From NCBI GenBank assembly GCA_021018995.1, contig CM037588.1, forward strand, positions 95,702,765-95,766,764: 64,000 nucleotides of DNA, given 5' to 3'. This DNA comes from Chloranthus sessilifolius (Eukaryota; Streptophyta; Magnoliopsida; Chloranthales; Chloranthaceae). The notes below the pieces were generated by a model. That model searched no databases, was not told where the DNA came from, and saw only the letters and a list, made by a program, of their open reading frames with translations. This document shows, piece after piece, positions 9,132 through 20,505 of the stretch. Every line of letters starts with the position of its first letter. Position 1 is the first letter of the stretch. The translations under genes were made by a program, and so were the position numbers.

Positions 9132-10951
9132 TGTTGTTGCTTCTTAGTGTGCTTGATTTATGTGAGTTTTGAAAAACAGATTTATAGCTGCTAAATTACA
9201 GTGGCTCTAGACTTTATAAACAAATAAGGAAATATCAGCACAGTTAGAAGAGAATTAGCCTGCAAGATCAGGGCCAATTGTAGCAAGTTTTAAAAGTAAG
9301 TGAGTGAAAGATCGTCCACAGAGAATTTGTTTAAAATGTAAGATAAACCTCCAGATCTGAGCTACCAGATCTGGTTTCTTATCCTATCTAGAAAGCTGAT
9401 AAGATGAGAGGTTTGAATTTGTCACGTTTACCAAACTAAAAACAAAGAAAATTTTAAACTAAATGATCCAGATCCGAGTTGGGGGAGTGATTGAAACAAA
9501 GATGGAGAAGTAATATCTAAATCTGATTTGGTCTTTGAACTCTAATGAGAATAAGCACTCGTGAGAGGTGTTCCAATCTTCATCGGCTACAAGCGCAGAT
9601 GTAAGAGAAATAAATCTAATTTAAGGATTAGGTTTAAGCTTATGGCTATGGTCATCACTTTAATGGCCACAAACCATCCAATAGTCTTTAATCCAAAGCC
9701 TTAGTTTAGAACAAGAAGCATCACTACAAATGCCGTGAGAGATTAGGTTACCAACACTAATTCTCACAGGATTAATGAATCAAGGGAAATTGCATGAAAA
9801 ACAGTAAATCTAAAGGAGTCTAATGCAATAAGGAGATCAGAGGGAACCCTTAACATGAGTCCAATTGAGAAAATACGATTTTCAGCAACCTTTTCAAATC
9901 CACCGTTACAATTCTGAGTAGCGACAAGCGACTCTCAGATTTGTAGTCTTGAATACAACTCTCTTTTGAATTACAGAAATGTCTCACAGCTCTCAATTGC
10001 AAGTCAAAGTGAAGCTATTATAGGGATTTCAGACAAACTATCTGATTTGGAAATGGGGGAATAGGAATGAAACTCAAAATCTGGATGCCCAAATTGGGCA
10101 AATGGTTCGTTTATTTATAGTTTTCCCCAAGTCCAGCTCAGATGTGCTTCAACCAATCAGAGGTGCTCAGAATGTATTGACCAATGGTGGCCGAGCACGA
10201 GGATCCAGATCTGTTCTGGCCAATCAGAATTCTTCGATCTGGTTCAGCCAATCAGGTGATGAAAGCATCAATTCTGTTATGTAATTCAAAAATCTGTTTG
10301 AGCTTCTAGAAGTTCCCGCCAAGTAATTTCATCTTTGGGTGTTCACATGGGGTGGAATATGCCTTTGGTTCGTGCTCAGAATCTTCTGAAATGTCCTTGG
10401 GTTTTAAAATGTGTTGGGACGCACAGCAATTCTTGAATTGCCCTTTTAAAGGCGAATCTCGAATACCTTTTCTCGAGCTTAAGGGCCTTTTCGCAAAGTC
10501 TTGTGACTTGAAGCTCTTTTCAATGTTCAATCTCTCTTGAATTGTGGTTTCTCCTTTTCAAAGTTCAATCTTCTTTTGAAGAGTTGGATGCTCTTGAAAA
10601 CTAAGCTGGAGGTTTAGTCCTTTTCGCAGAGAGTTCCGGTTCTTTACAAAAAGTGAGTTCTTTGAAAAGAACTCTGAGTGCATTTCTCTGTTGAATTGTT
10701 CCCTGCTTCTCTTACAGGTCTTTGCCTCTTCCTTTTAGACCTTTCCACAGCTAATGAGGTTGTTTCTTCACTTCCTTCCTTTGGACTGACATGGATTGTC
10801 ATCTTTTTGGCACTTTTGAGCTGCTTTTATGGTTAAGCCTGTCTTTATTGTTAGCTACAACATAGGCACTTAAAACACTTATTTAGTTCTCTCAAAGGTC
10901 TATCAAGACTTAAGTTTAGGGGTGAAAAATGGTATTTTTCACTTGTCAACA
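9132..10951 (-). repeat. 3' LTR of B (left copy)
   Basis: It starts TGTTGTTGCTTC and ends TTGTCAACA on the plus strand. It aligns with 17719-19549 throughout. In the first and last few hundred bases differences are mostly single substitutions; between about 10395 and 10690 it differs by many 1-2-base losses at CG, CAG and CTG sites. Confidence 0.93.
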
Positions 10952-10966
10952 CACCCCCAAACCTAA
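10952..10966 (-). other. Polypurine tract of B
   Basis: Read on the minus strand, TTAGGTTTGGGGGTG directly precedes the 3' LTR. It is the likely plus-strand primer. Confidence 0.8.
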
Positions 10967-12694
10967 GCTTTGCTAGTCCCTGAGCAAAGAAAAGAATAAA
11001 AAAAAACAAAGTAAAGAGCCACTTTTGTAGGGAGCACAGTTGCATTTAGGCTATGCAACAAGCCTTTTAAACCCCTAGGTGATCCCTAGTGGAGGAGTGA
11101 AGTCTCCTGAGGGTTTTCAGTGAAGGTACCCACAAACTTCTTCAATAAGTTAGTTAAGATCATCGATTACATTACTGACCACTTTCCTCAATTGATTATT
11201 CACACCGCATCGGTTATTTTGTAAGAAGGTTTTTCGAAAACTATCGGTTTAAAACTAAAATTCTGCGGTAATTCTTGTTACTACTCGATCGATTTATGTC
11301 GGGGGCCATTTTACGGGAAAAATTTACTAACGATTAGCCTTTGATTTAGGAATCCGGCTTGATGTTGCCCTAATCGGTTGATTTCAAACCCAATTCTCAC
11401 CGTGATTTTCACTCAAAAATAAATGAGAAGGTTATACTATTTCACACCTCAAGAGCAATTCAGGTCCTCAAATAGGGTATGGCGAAATATATAGGCATTG
11501 CTTTTAGTTAAAAATTCACGCTCCTTTCACCATAGACTACGAAATTCTTATCTCCATGTGATAGCTCAATCCATCAATGATCAGTAAGGACTTTTACCTG
11601 GGTTTGATTGTGGCTGATGGGTGGAATCCCTAAAAAGGGTTGGAAAGGTGTTCATATTTGAGAAGTCAGTCAAGGTCAGGAGGTTATATGCAAACCCACT
11701 TTTCTTCAGCATAGTTTCATCTACTTCTTGTGAATTTCCAGAGCCAAAGTGACCATGTTTTTCTTTCTTTTTCAAACTTCCAATGAAAATGCCTTCTTTC
11801 TTTTGTATTGCTCAAATATTTTCTTTTCTTTTTGAATTAACCTTGTTGCATGCCATATTCCTCTCTTTGTTTCATCATTGCCTTCAACTTTTACCCTTCT
11901 TTTGCTATTAAATTGTTACTCAATTCTCCTTCCCTCATTTTCTTCCCTTTCTCTTGACTTCTCGGGGTAGGGTTAGGCTAAATGAAACCGATGAGGTTTA
12001 TTGGGTGAGATTTCAAAAGATTCATCGATTTACTCTGACTCAACGGTGTGTATCAAGGCGATTTTTAAAAGGTGGGGCTTTGTAAGGTTCAAACTGTTCA
12101 AAAGGAGGCCTTACATTATGTCTTTAATATCATGAGTGCTATCAAAATATTTCAATTTGGATATGTGTAACTTCTAGTGTAAGTAAGCGAGATTCACATA
12201 GTCCTAAAAGCGAAAAAGATTGCCAAAGCATACCTCCAAAGAATACATTTCGCCCAAACCTCACCGGGTGTGGTTTTATATCAACTTCTTGAGGTATATC
12301 TTTCTGTTTTCCTTCATTTTAGGTTTACTAAAACATCAATTTTCTTTTGGAAATTTCACGACATTTACTTCATGAAAGTCTTTAGAATTACGAGAAATTC
12401 ATTTTAAAAGTTTTAACTTCCTCATTTTTCAAAACAATAGGTGTGAAATGACTTCATTTTCAAAAGTTTCTTGATCATAAAATTGCGACAAGCATTAACT
12501 TACTTATTTTATTGGCATACCGCCATACCCCCAAACCAAAGGGAAGCAGGTCCACCTTTGGTCCAAAGCAGAGGAAAAATATAAGAAAGAAAAACAACAA
12601 AAGTAATAATGGCAAGAAGACAGAATGAATGCAGATGAGTATACACAAAGCGAATTTTCTATTACAACTGTATAACACAAAAGTACAAAGTGAT
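10967..12694 (-). other. 3' non-coding region of B
   Basis: About 1.7 kb without a coding match. The part next to the polypurine tract (10967-11160) contains a block nearly identical in A and C, including CTAGGTGATCCCTAGTGG. It may hold cis-acting RNA signals. Confidence 0.6.
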
Positions 12695-15171
12695 CTAATA
12701 ACTGGGGTCAAAATCTGTATCATAAGTTGGTTCAGGTGGCTCTGAACTGGAGTCACTGTCAGAATCAGAGCTAGAGTCAGTGTTGGAGTCTGAACTTGAT
12801 TGAGCTTTCTCTGGAATGGTGTTTTGTAGCTCGATACTCCTCAAATTTGATCTTTCCGATGAGGCCAAGGTGTTTGGTGAGGCTAGTGGTCTTCAATTTT
12901 CTTGATCCAGTTGGGCTTGCAACATGGACACCTTGTGTTGCTCGAGTCCTCACGGTGAAATGTTGGACCCAAAGAGGTCCGCATTTTATCTCTTTCAAAT
13001 TTCATAAAATCTCTAACTTCCGATTTGGTTTTCATAGGGGTGCGGATGTAAGCTTGCAAATCAGCTAGCCTTTTGAACATCTTTGCGGATATAAGGGTTA
13101 TTTTCCATGGCTTTGATGAGGGTGGCATATCGGGGAGGGAATGGAATGGTGGGGGACTACGGGTGGCCCAGCTGTGGTAGGGGGGGGAGAAGTGGCTAGA
13201 AAGGGGACAGCAGGGTCTGTCTGAGTGGCTTGCTCGAGAAAATGGGGAGTGGTGGAGGGATGGAATCAAAGGAGCTTCGGTTTGAGTATGTCACTGGGTA
13301 GTAGTGGTGGGGTGGGCGGATCAACCAATATTACCTCTGGATCCGTTTGGGTGGCCTGGGAAGAAAAATAGGTGCAGGGTAATGGTGGTTGTTTGGGATG
13401 TGAAGCTAAGGTATGGAAGCAGTTCCATGGTTCTGGTGATTGTACGTGTTAATTTGAAGTTGAGCTTGGATGGATTGGAGGTAGGTAAGGATTTGGGTAA
13501 TGGATGCGGTGTGGGAGAGGTGGGCATAGTAGAGACTGGGACAACTGAGGTGGAGGGAGGAGGTGCAATGGCTGTAAAGGGAGAGGTTGGAAAGTGGGTG
13601 AAGGGAGGAGGAGCAGGTATAGGGGTGGGGTCTAGTTCCATGGTTTCAAAAATAGAACCCGTTAGAGAAGAGTAGGCCTCTGTAGAGAAGGGCCTGTGTC
13701 GGTGTAGGGGAGGTCTCGGTGTGTGGTGATGGGCAGGGAATTTGAGGGGCTTTGGAGCGGAGGAGTGAGGGGATGGGGCAATAAAATCTGTAGCTAACTC
13801 CTCTAAAGCCTGGGCATTGGAGGGTGAAATTGGTGGTGTTAGAATGGTTGGAGTGGTTGGTGTAGAGGGGGAGTCCACAATTGGAATGATGGAATGAGTG
13901 GGAGATGGGACAGCTGGGATAGGTGAAAGTGCATGGGCTTGAGTAGGGGAGTAGGGTGCAAGGGCAACTCCCTCCAAAGTAGGTGCAGCTGAAAAGCTGG
14001 TCACCAAAGGTATTGGCAGAGATGTTTCAAGAAGTGGGGCAGCTAAAGAGCTGGTCACCACAGGAGTTGGCAGAACTAGATCCGGCAAAGTTGCTTCTTA
14101 CAAATTTGGATCTGGCAACATGGCAGGGGCAGGCTCAATTGTAAGCTCAAATGCAGTAGGGTGGCTTGTGGAGGCTCATCGGCGATGTGGGTTCTGCTCA
14201 CTCACTGGCTGAGTTCGTGCGGGGGCATGTGCAGGTTCACCTACCTCTCTCATCCTTCTCAGCATAGCCTGGCTTGTAGTCCAAGCCTTTTTCCTAAAAT
14301 TGTGAGGGGTAATGACTTCAAATGGCTCCTCACTATCAATGTCGAATTTGGCTCTAAGGAGGGCTGTGATCAATCTGCCAAATGGTAGGCCCGCTATCTT
14401 CTGCTCTTTCTTCAACTTAGTACTTACATCAGCCATAGCTTCAAAAATTAACATAGGGGCATTGAAAAACTGCCCCTTGGAAAAATGAAAGAGGGCTTCT
14501 AAAATTGGTGTTCTCCTCTCTTGGCTGTGCCAAGTGACATAAAAGCTGCCCCTTAAAATGGAATCCATTAATAGAAATTGGGGGGCAAGGTCTCTTCTCA
14601 TGATGGACTGCCCAGTGCCCATAATACCTTGGGTTAAATGGGCAGCTATCTCTCTAAAAGAGGCCGTTTCTGGAGCAGCCAAGGGACCAGAGGGATCAAA
14701 TTGGAATGGTATCCCTAAAGCATTCCCTATGTCTTCAAATGTCACAGTAAGATCACAATCATCAATGAAAATTACAAGGGTAGGGACATCAGCATCTTTT
14801 TCAGCAACCTTGACTAGGTTTTGGTACCATAACTTCACCATCCTCGGATAAATTTTCTCTGGCAAGGGGGTAAGGATATTGCTTAGTGAAGCCTCTCTAA
14901 GGTATCTTAAGGATGGCAAGCACTCTGGTTTGGTGACGAAAAAAGTTTCGTCAACCATCAGCTCGGGTATTAGCTCGGCGTCAATGAAGGGATTTGGTAG
15001 GACCAAATGAATGGGCGAGGAGTAAGCTCGCTCGGGGCTAGCGGTGGGTGGGTATCTCATGTCTAATTTTCTTACCTTTCTCCACCTGCTCGCCTTATCC
15101 ATTGAAAGTTTCCGTTTAGTTGAAGTTTTGGCTTTTCCTTTTGCTTTTGGGGTGGTTTGCTCACTTTCTTA
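12695..15171 (-). pseudogene. Third ORF of B (Athila 3' ORF protein)
   Basis: This ORF lies where an env-like gene is often drawn in Athila elements. An open frame runs from 15171 (ATG at 15102) with a Lys/Arg-rich start (KAKGKAKTSTKRK). A conserved core of about 250 residues follows (YPRMVKLWYQNL, FEDIGNALGIPF, SIMRRDLAPQFLLMDSILRG), then about 250 residues rich in Pro, Ser and Thr, then a charged segment near 13080-12960. The last part (about 12790-12695, after a frameshift) is a Ser/Asp tail ending TDFDPSY. In-frame stops lie at 14176, 14098, 13321 and 13291. I see no signal peptide or membrane segment, so an envelope role is not supported. The core resembles the 'putative plant transposon protein' family; C has a homologue. 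Confidence 0.75.
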
Positions 15172-15508
15172 CGGAGGATTTGGAGAACATTGCAATGATT
15201 TCTCCGCTTTTCCCATTCTAGATTGATGTAGAAAATGCCCAAAATAGATCTTTGACACAAAATCAACTTACTAAATGATAACCAGAGAATGGGTAGAAAT
15301 ACCGAGATCTAGGGTTTATGTTTGAATGAGTTGTTTGCTGCGAAATCCCCAGTTACAAGCTGAAATCCTTCTCTGAAATGCAAATGATCTACACAATCGC
15401 CATTACAAAGGGTAGTAAACTTGTTAACTCATGCAAGGAGAAAGGGTAGCGGTGAAAGAGTAAGCTCTGCAAAAAGAGTTGGAAATGAAACCCCGACTTC
15501 GAAAGGGG

Positions 15509-15518
15509 TTTAAATATA
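15509..15518 (-). promoter_or_regulatory. TATA-like box upstream of B third ORF
   Basis: The minus strand reads TATATTTAAACCCC here, between the motif array and the third ORF. Element C has TATTTTAACCCC at the equivalent place (48787-48794). This is compatible with an internal promoter; there is no expression evidence. Confidence 0.4.
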
Positions 15519-15539
15519 CTGAAAGTTAATATTGCAAAG

Positions 15540-15850
15540 CGCCTTTAAGTTTTTGAAAAGTTCCAAAAGAGACCTTTTTACAATTGCGAATGGCATCAGT
15601 ACCATTCGACAAGTTAACAGCTTCAGAAACATCATTTCGCAAAGGAATTATCTTCAGAACTATCTTTTCGAAAAGAAAATGGCTTCAGCACCAACTATTC
15701 GAAAAGCACATCTTTGCTTTCGAGCAGTTCATTACAGCTCCGGAGTCTATTCGAAAAGTAATTTGGACTTTGCAAATAGCGAATTATGACTTTGCGACTG
15801 AACTTTAAGCATGTTTCAACTATGCGAAAAGAGATAAAAGCAGAAACAGA
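15540..15850 (-). repeat. TTCGAAAAG motif array inside B
   Basis: About ten variants of TTCGAAAAG, TTCGCAAAG or GCGAA are spread over 310 bp at roughly 30-bp spacing. The same motifs form an array in the B LTR (18960-19270). The surrounding sequence is not a plain copy of the LTR, so the motif itself appears to be what is shared. Confidence 0.7.
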
Positions 15851-15901
15851 GAAAATAAGCAAAAACTATGATATACAAACATAATGTATAGTTTTCTACC
15901 A

Positions 15902-17227
15902 TCAAATTTTTGGAGATTCGTGATGATAGATGGGCAGCATAGGCTCCTGGGTATTTCCAATGCATGGTTTGAGCCTCTGACCATTGACCTTTATGATTCT
16001 TCCATTACTTGGATCAAGGAGCTGCTTGAGTGACAGTGTATGGCCCTTCCCATCTGGATCTCAGTTTTCCTGGGAAAAACTTCAGCTTTGAGTTAAATAA
16101 CCATACCTTAGAACCAGCTGTGAACTCTCTTCTCAATAAATTTTTATCATGAAAAGTTTTGACTTTCTCTTTATACAATCTTGAATTGGTGTATGCATCC
16201 ATTCGCAGCTCTTCTAATTCAGCAAGTTGCAATTTCCTGTGATTACCAACAATAGTTAGATCCATGTTCAATGTTTTAATGGCCCAAAAAGCTTTATATT
16301 CTAACTCTACTGGTAAATGGCATGCTTTGCCATAGACCAACCTAAATGGGGACATACCAATTGGGGTTTTATAGGCTGTCCTATATGCCCACAATGCATC
16401 ATTCAGCTTAAAGGACCAATCCTTTACATTCTTCTTCATCTTTTTCCAAAATATGTTTGATTTCTCTATTGGAAATCTCCACTTGTCCACTGGTTTGTGG
16501 ATGATATGGAGTGGCTACTCTATGAGTCACAGAGTATTTCTTCAACAATGTTTCAAAATGTCTATTATAAAAATGGCTTCCCCCATCACTGATAATGGCT
16601 CTGGGAAAACCAAACCTAGAAAAAATGTGATCCTTAAGAAATTTCAAAACCACTTTGTGATCATTTGTTTTAGTAGTCAGGCTTCAATCCATTTGGATAC
16701 ATAATCCACAGCTACTAAAATGAAGTTATTCCCATTGGAAGGAGGAAAGGACCCATGAAGTCTATCCCCAAACATCAAACAACTCAACTACCAAAATAGG
16801 TCAGAAAGGCATTGAGTTTCTCTTGGAAATGCCGCCTAATTTACAGCTTCCTGGCAGACTTACAATGTCATAGGCATCCTTGAAAAAGTGTAGGCCAATA
16901 AAATCCATTAATCGCCTTTTGCGGCAGTTTTATCCCCACTAAAATGACCTCCACAGCTGTTCATGACACATAGAAAGTATTCTATGAAATTCTTGGTGGG
17001 ACACATTTACTTATTATTTGATCTCGCACAACTCTTAAGCAGATAAGGATCCTCCCGGATGAAGTGTTTAACCTTTGAGAAGAAAAGATCTTTATCCATT
17101 CTATTCCAATGGTGAGGAATTCTCTCGATAAAAATTGACTATGTTGGCAAACCAAGGAGTGTACATGAATGGCAAAAGTTGCTCATCGGGGAAAGATTCA
17201 TTGATAGGCAACCTATCAATCTCGTGA
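15902..17227 (-). pseudogene. Integrase of B, frameshifted
   Basis: Integrase inserts the cDNA into the host genome. The minus strand carries the core with the second catalytic Asp (IISDGGSHF) and the Glu ([12 protein letters not shown]) in the frame 16653-16408, then the rest of the core and the C-terminal GPY-like region ([22 protein letters not shown]) in another frame, 16490-16014. A frameshift lies near 16440 and another near 16020. The N-terminal zinc-binding region and first Asp (about 17000-16740) are only traceable in pieces. Confidence 0.85.
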
Positions 17228-17713
17228 TTAAAATTCGGAGGTGATCACCACCACATTCTCCACCTTTTTATCTTTAATTTGTAGATCAAATTCCTGTAAT
17301 AGGAGAATCCACCTGATTAATCTTGGTTTGGTGTCCTTCTTAGACAGAAGGTATTTCAAGGCAGAGTGGTCAGTGAACACCACTATTTGTGAACCCAAGA
17401 CATATGACCTAAATTTTTCTAAAGTAAAAACAATTGCCAGCAGCTCCTTCTCAGTTGTTGTGTAATTGAGTTGTGCATCAATCATTGATCTGCTGGAATA
17501 AGCTATGACATGAGGCAGCTTATCTTTTCTCTGTCCAAGGACAGCTCCCAAAGCATAATCTGATGCATCACACATCAGTTCAAAAGGTAATGAATAATCT
17601 GGAGACTGCAATATTGGAGCTGAAATCAGACAGTCTTTGAGGAATTCAAAAGCCTTCATGCATTCATTATTGAAAACAAAAGGGACATCTTGGCACAACG
17701 GCAACGGCGCCAA
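17228..17713 (-). pseudogene. RNase H fragment of B fused to primer site
   Basis: The frame matches the end of RT and the RNase H domain of Athila pol ([34 protein letters not shown]). It opens directly inside the primer binding site: LCQDVPF of pol follows the first 14 bases of the site. Gag, protease and about three quarters of RT were removed in one deletion. There is no ATG at the start, and it ends at a stop near the chromodomain-free junction with integrase. Confidence 0.88.
17699..17712 (-). other. Primer binding site of B, tRNA-Asp type
   Basis: The minus strand reads TGGCGCCGTTGCCG, complementary to the 3' end of plant tRNA-Asp(GUC) from its CCA. The match stops where the deletion joins pol sequence. 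Confidence 0.85.
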
Positions 17714-18684
17714 AAACTTGTTGTTGCTTCTTAGTGTGCTTGATTTATGTGAGTTTTGAAAAATAGATTTATAGCTGCTAAATTACAGTGGCTCTAGACT
17801 ATATAAATAAATAAGGAAATATCAGCACAGTTAGAAGAGAATTAGCCTGCAAGATCAGGGCCAATTGTAGCAAGTTTTAAAAGTAAGTGAGTGAAAGATC
17901 GTCCACAGAGAATTTGTTTAAAATGTAAGATAAACCTCCAGATCTGAGCTACCAGATCTGGCTTCTTATCCTATCTAGAAAGCTGATAAGATGAGAGGTT
18001 TGAATTTGTCACGTTTACCAAACTAAAAACAAAGAAAATTTTAAACTAAATGATCCAGATCCGAGTTGGGGGAGTGATTGAAACAAAGATGGAGAAGTAA
18101 TATCTAAATCTGATTTGGTCTTTGAACTCTAATGAGAATAAGCTGCATTTCGAGAGGTGTTCCAATCTTCATCGGCTACGCGGATGTAAGAGAAATAAAT
18201 CTAATTTAAGGATTAGGTTTAAGCTTATGGCTATGGTCTATCCACTTTAATGGCCACAAACCATCCAATAGTCTTTAATCCAAAGCCTTAGTTTAGAACA
18301 AGAAGCATCACTACAAATGCCGTGAGAGATTAGGTTACCAACACTAATTCTCACAGGATTAATGAATCAAGGGAAATTGCATGAAAAATAGTAAATCTAA
18401 AGGAGTCTAATGCAATAAGGAGATCAGAGGGAACCCTTAACATGAGTCCAATTGAGAAAATACAGTTTTCAGCAACCTTTTCAAATCCACCGTTACAATT
18501 ACAGAGTGCAGCTTAAACAGCTCTCAGATTTGTAATCTTGAATACAACTCTCTTTTGAATTACAGAAATGTCTCAGCTCAAAGTGAAGCTATTACAGGGA
18601 TTTCAGACAAACTATCTGATTTGGAAATGGGGGAATAGGAATGAAACTCAAAATCTGGATGCCCAAATTGGGCAAATGGTTCAT

Positions 18685-18694
18685 CTATTTATAG
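18685..18694 (-). promoter_or_regulatory. TATA box of B LTR
   Basis: The palindromic run CTATTTATAG reads CTATAAATAG on the element strand, about 270 bp below the motif array. Confidence 0.6.
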
Positions 18695-18959
18695 TTTTCC
18701 CCAAGTCCAGCTCAGATGTGTTTCAACCAATCAGAGGTGCTCAGAATGTATTGACCAATGGTGGCCGAGCACGAGGATCCAGATCTATTCTGGCCAATCA
18801 GAATTCTTTGATCTGGTTCAGCCAATCAGGTGATAGAAGCATCAATTCTGTTATGTAATTCAAAAATCTGTTTGAGCTTCTAGAAGTTCCCGCCAAGTAA
18901 TTTCATCTTTGGGTGTTCACATGGGGTGGAATATGCCTTTGGTTCATGCTCAGAATCTT

Positions 18960-19270
18960 CCGGATTGTCCTTGGATTTTAAAATGCATTGGGATGCGTGC
19001 AACAGATTACTAAATTGCCCTTGTTAAAGCTGCGAATCTCCAGAATACCTTTTTGCAGAGCTTAAGGGCCTTTTCGCAAAGTGCTGTGACTTCTGAAGCT
19101 CTTTTCGCAATGTTCAATCTCTCTTCGAATTGTGTTTTCTCCTTTTCACAAAGTTCAATCTTCTTTTCGAAGAGTTCAGATGCTCTTCGAAAACTAAGCC
19201 TGGAGGTTTAGTCCTTTTCGCAGAGTTCCTGGTTCTTTACGAAAAGTGCAGGTTCTTTGCAAAAAAACTC
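18960..19270 (-). repeat. TTCGAAAAG motif array in B LTR
   Basis: At least seven motifs of the forms TTCGAA, TTCGCAAAG and TACGAAAAG occur in about 300 bp, upstream of the TATA box in element orientation. The equivalent part of the left LTR (10395-10690) has most of the same sites with the C or CG lost. Confidence 0.75.
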
Positions 19271-19779
19271 TGTAGTGCATTTCTCTGTTTGAATTGTTCC
19301 CTGCTTCTCTTACAGGTCTTTGCCTCTTCCTTTTAGACCTTTCCACAGCTGATGAGGTTGTTTCTTCACTTCCTTCCTTTGGACTGACATGGATTGTCAT
19401 CTTTTTGGCACTTTTGAGCCGCTTTTATGGTTAAGCCTGTCTTTATTGTTAGCTGCAACATAGGCACTTAAAACACTTATTTAGTTCTCTGAAAGGTCTA
19501 TCAAGACTTAAGTTTAGGGGTGAAAAATAGTATTTTTCACTTGTCAACATGCACCAAGCTATAGAACTGCAATGCCAGCATGCATAGCTGCCTTGAAGAA
19601 CTCAAACAGTTGGCCGAAGTATCACTGCTGCACTCAGCAATTTTTAGTGCTACAAACCAAGACCTTCAAGCAGTATTATTGCTGGAAAATGAGCCACATT
19701 AGTAGTACAATTGCTGTATTTGAAGGACTCGAGAAGATGTCAAAGTTGGAATATGGAATGTAGTGCTGTACTGAAGTGT

Positions 19780-20330
19780 GTTGAAAATGAACCACTCGAC
19801 TGGTTTAAAATGAAGAGAAACCAGCTGTCGAGCAGTGTAGCAGGCTGGAGTAGCCACTCGAAGTGTTTAAATGTGTTTGAAAAGAACCCCACGAGTGGAT
19901 TAAATCAGCCGAAGCAACCCCACAAGTGGATTAATATATCTAGAATGAACCCCACGAGGTGTTTGATTGCTGCCATCCAACCCCACGAGTGGTTCCATGT
20001 ATGCATCCAACCTGTCGAGAGGTTCAAGTTGCTGAAATAAACCTCTCAAATGGTTTAAAGCCTGCTGAAGAACCTGTCGAGCAACCTGTCGAATGGTTGT
20101 TTGAACTTGTTGAGAGGTTCTGAAGCTGGAAATGAACTTCACGTGAGGTTCGGATGCTGAAATTGAACCTGTCGAGAACCTGTCAAATGGTTGAATGAAC
20201 CTATCGAGCTCCTGTTTGAACCTGTCAAGCTCATGAATGAACCTGTCAAGCTTAACTACCTGAAGCCTTTAGCCTGTCGAACAGTTGCGTGAACCTCTCG
20301 AAATTGTAAGTTTTGAAGTCCAACTGCACG
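19780..20330 (+). repeat. CTGTCGAG / CCACGAGTGG motif array in A LTR
   Basis: Short motifs with a CGAG core (AACCTGTCGAG, CCCCACGAGTGG, ACCTCTCGAAA) recur about every 30 bp. Several copies carry CA or TG instead of CG, the expected result of methylated-C deamination. The same array is in the 3' LTR at 27985-28510. Confidence 0.8.
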
Positions 20331-20497
20331 AGGCACGAGTTTCAACCATCTATTTCACACTTCAAGGATATTTTGGGGATTCTACTACTTTTAGGGCACA
20401 CATCTCAGGGCATCCAAGGGGCTGAAAATAGGCCACGAAGCCTACTGCAAATGCCTCAATTCTGATTGGGTCTTGCACACAACTGATTTGTGGATTG

Positions 20498-20505
20498 TAT
20501 AAATA
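20498..20505 (+). promoter_or_regulatory. TATA box of A 5' LTR
   Basis: TATAAATA lies about 170 bp after the motif array. The 3' LTR has the same box at 28712-28719. Confidence 0.6.

Larger units (their letters stand above)
9132..19549 (-). mobile_element. Athila-like LTR retrotransposon B
   Basis: Two LTRs of about 1.8 kb (9132-10951 and 17719-19549) and duplication TGCAC (9127-9131, 19550-19554) define a minus-strand element inside the 5' LTR of A. In element order it has: 5' LTR, primer site (17712-17699), the RNase H part of pol fused directly to the primer site, a broken integrase, a motif array with TATA-like box (15850-15509), a large third ORF (15171-12695), a 1.7-kb non-coding tail, a purine tract and the 3' LTR. 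Gag, protease and most of RT are deleted. It could not transpose alone. Confidence 0.93.
17719..19549 (-). repeat. 5' LTR of B (right copy)
   Basis: The LTR has TGTTG...CAACA ends. In element orientation it holds the motif array (19270-18960) and then a TATA box (18694-18685), so transcription should start below that. It keeps the intact CG motifs that the left copy has lost. Confidence 0.93.

Noticed and set aside
13304-13675. Plus-strand ORF of 123 codons rich in Gly and Val
   Set aside because: It is the complement of the Pro/Ser/Thr-rich linker of the B third ORF.
12695-15171. Envelope glycoprotein gene in B
   Set aside because: The position fits env-like genes, but no signal peptide or transmembrane segment can be seen, and the composition is charged and Pro/Ser-rich.
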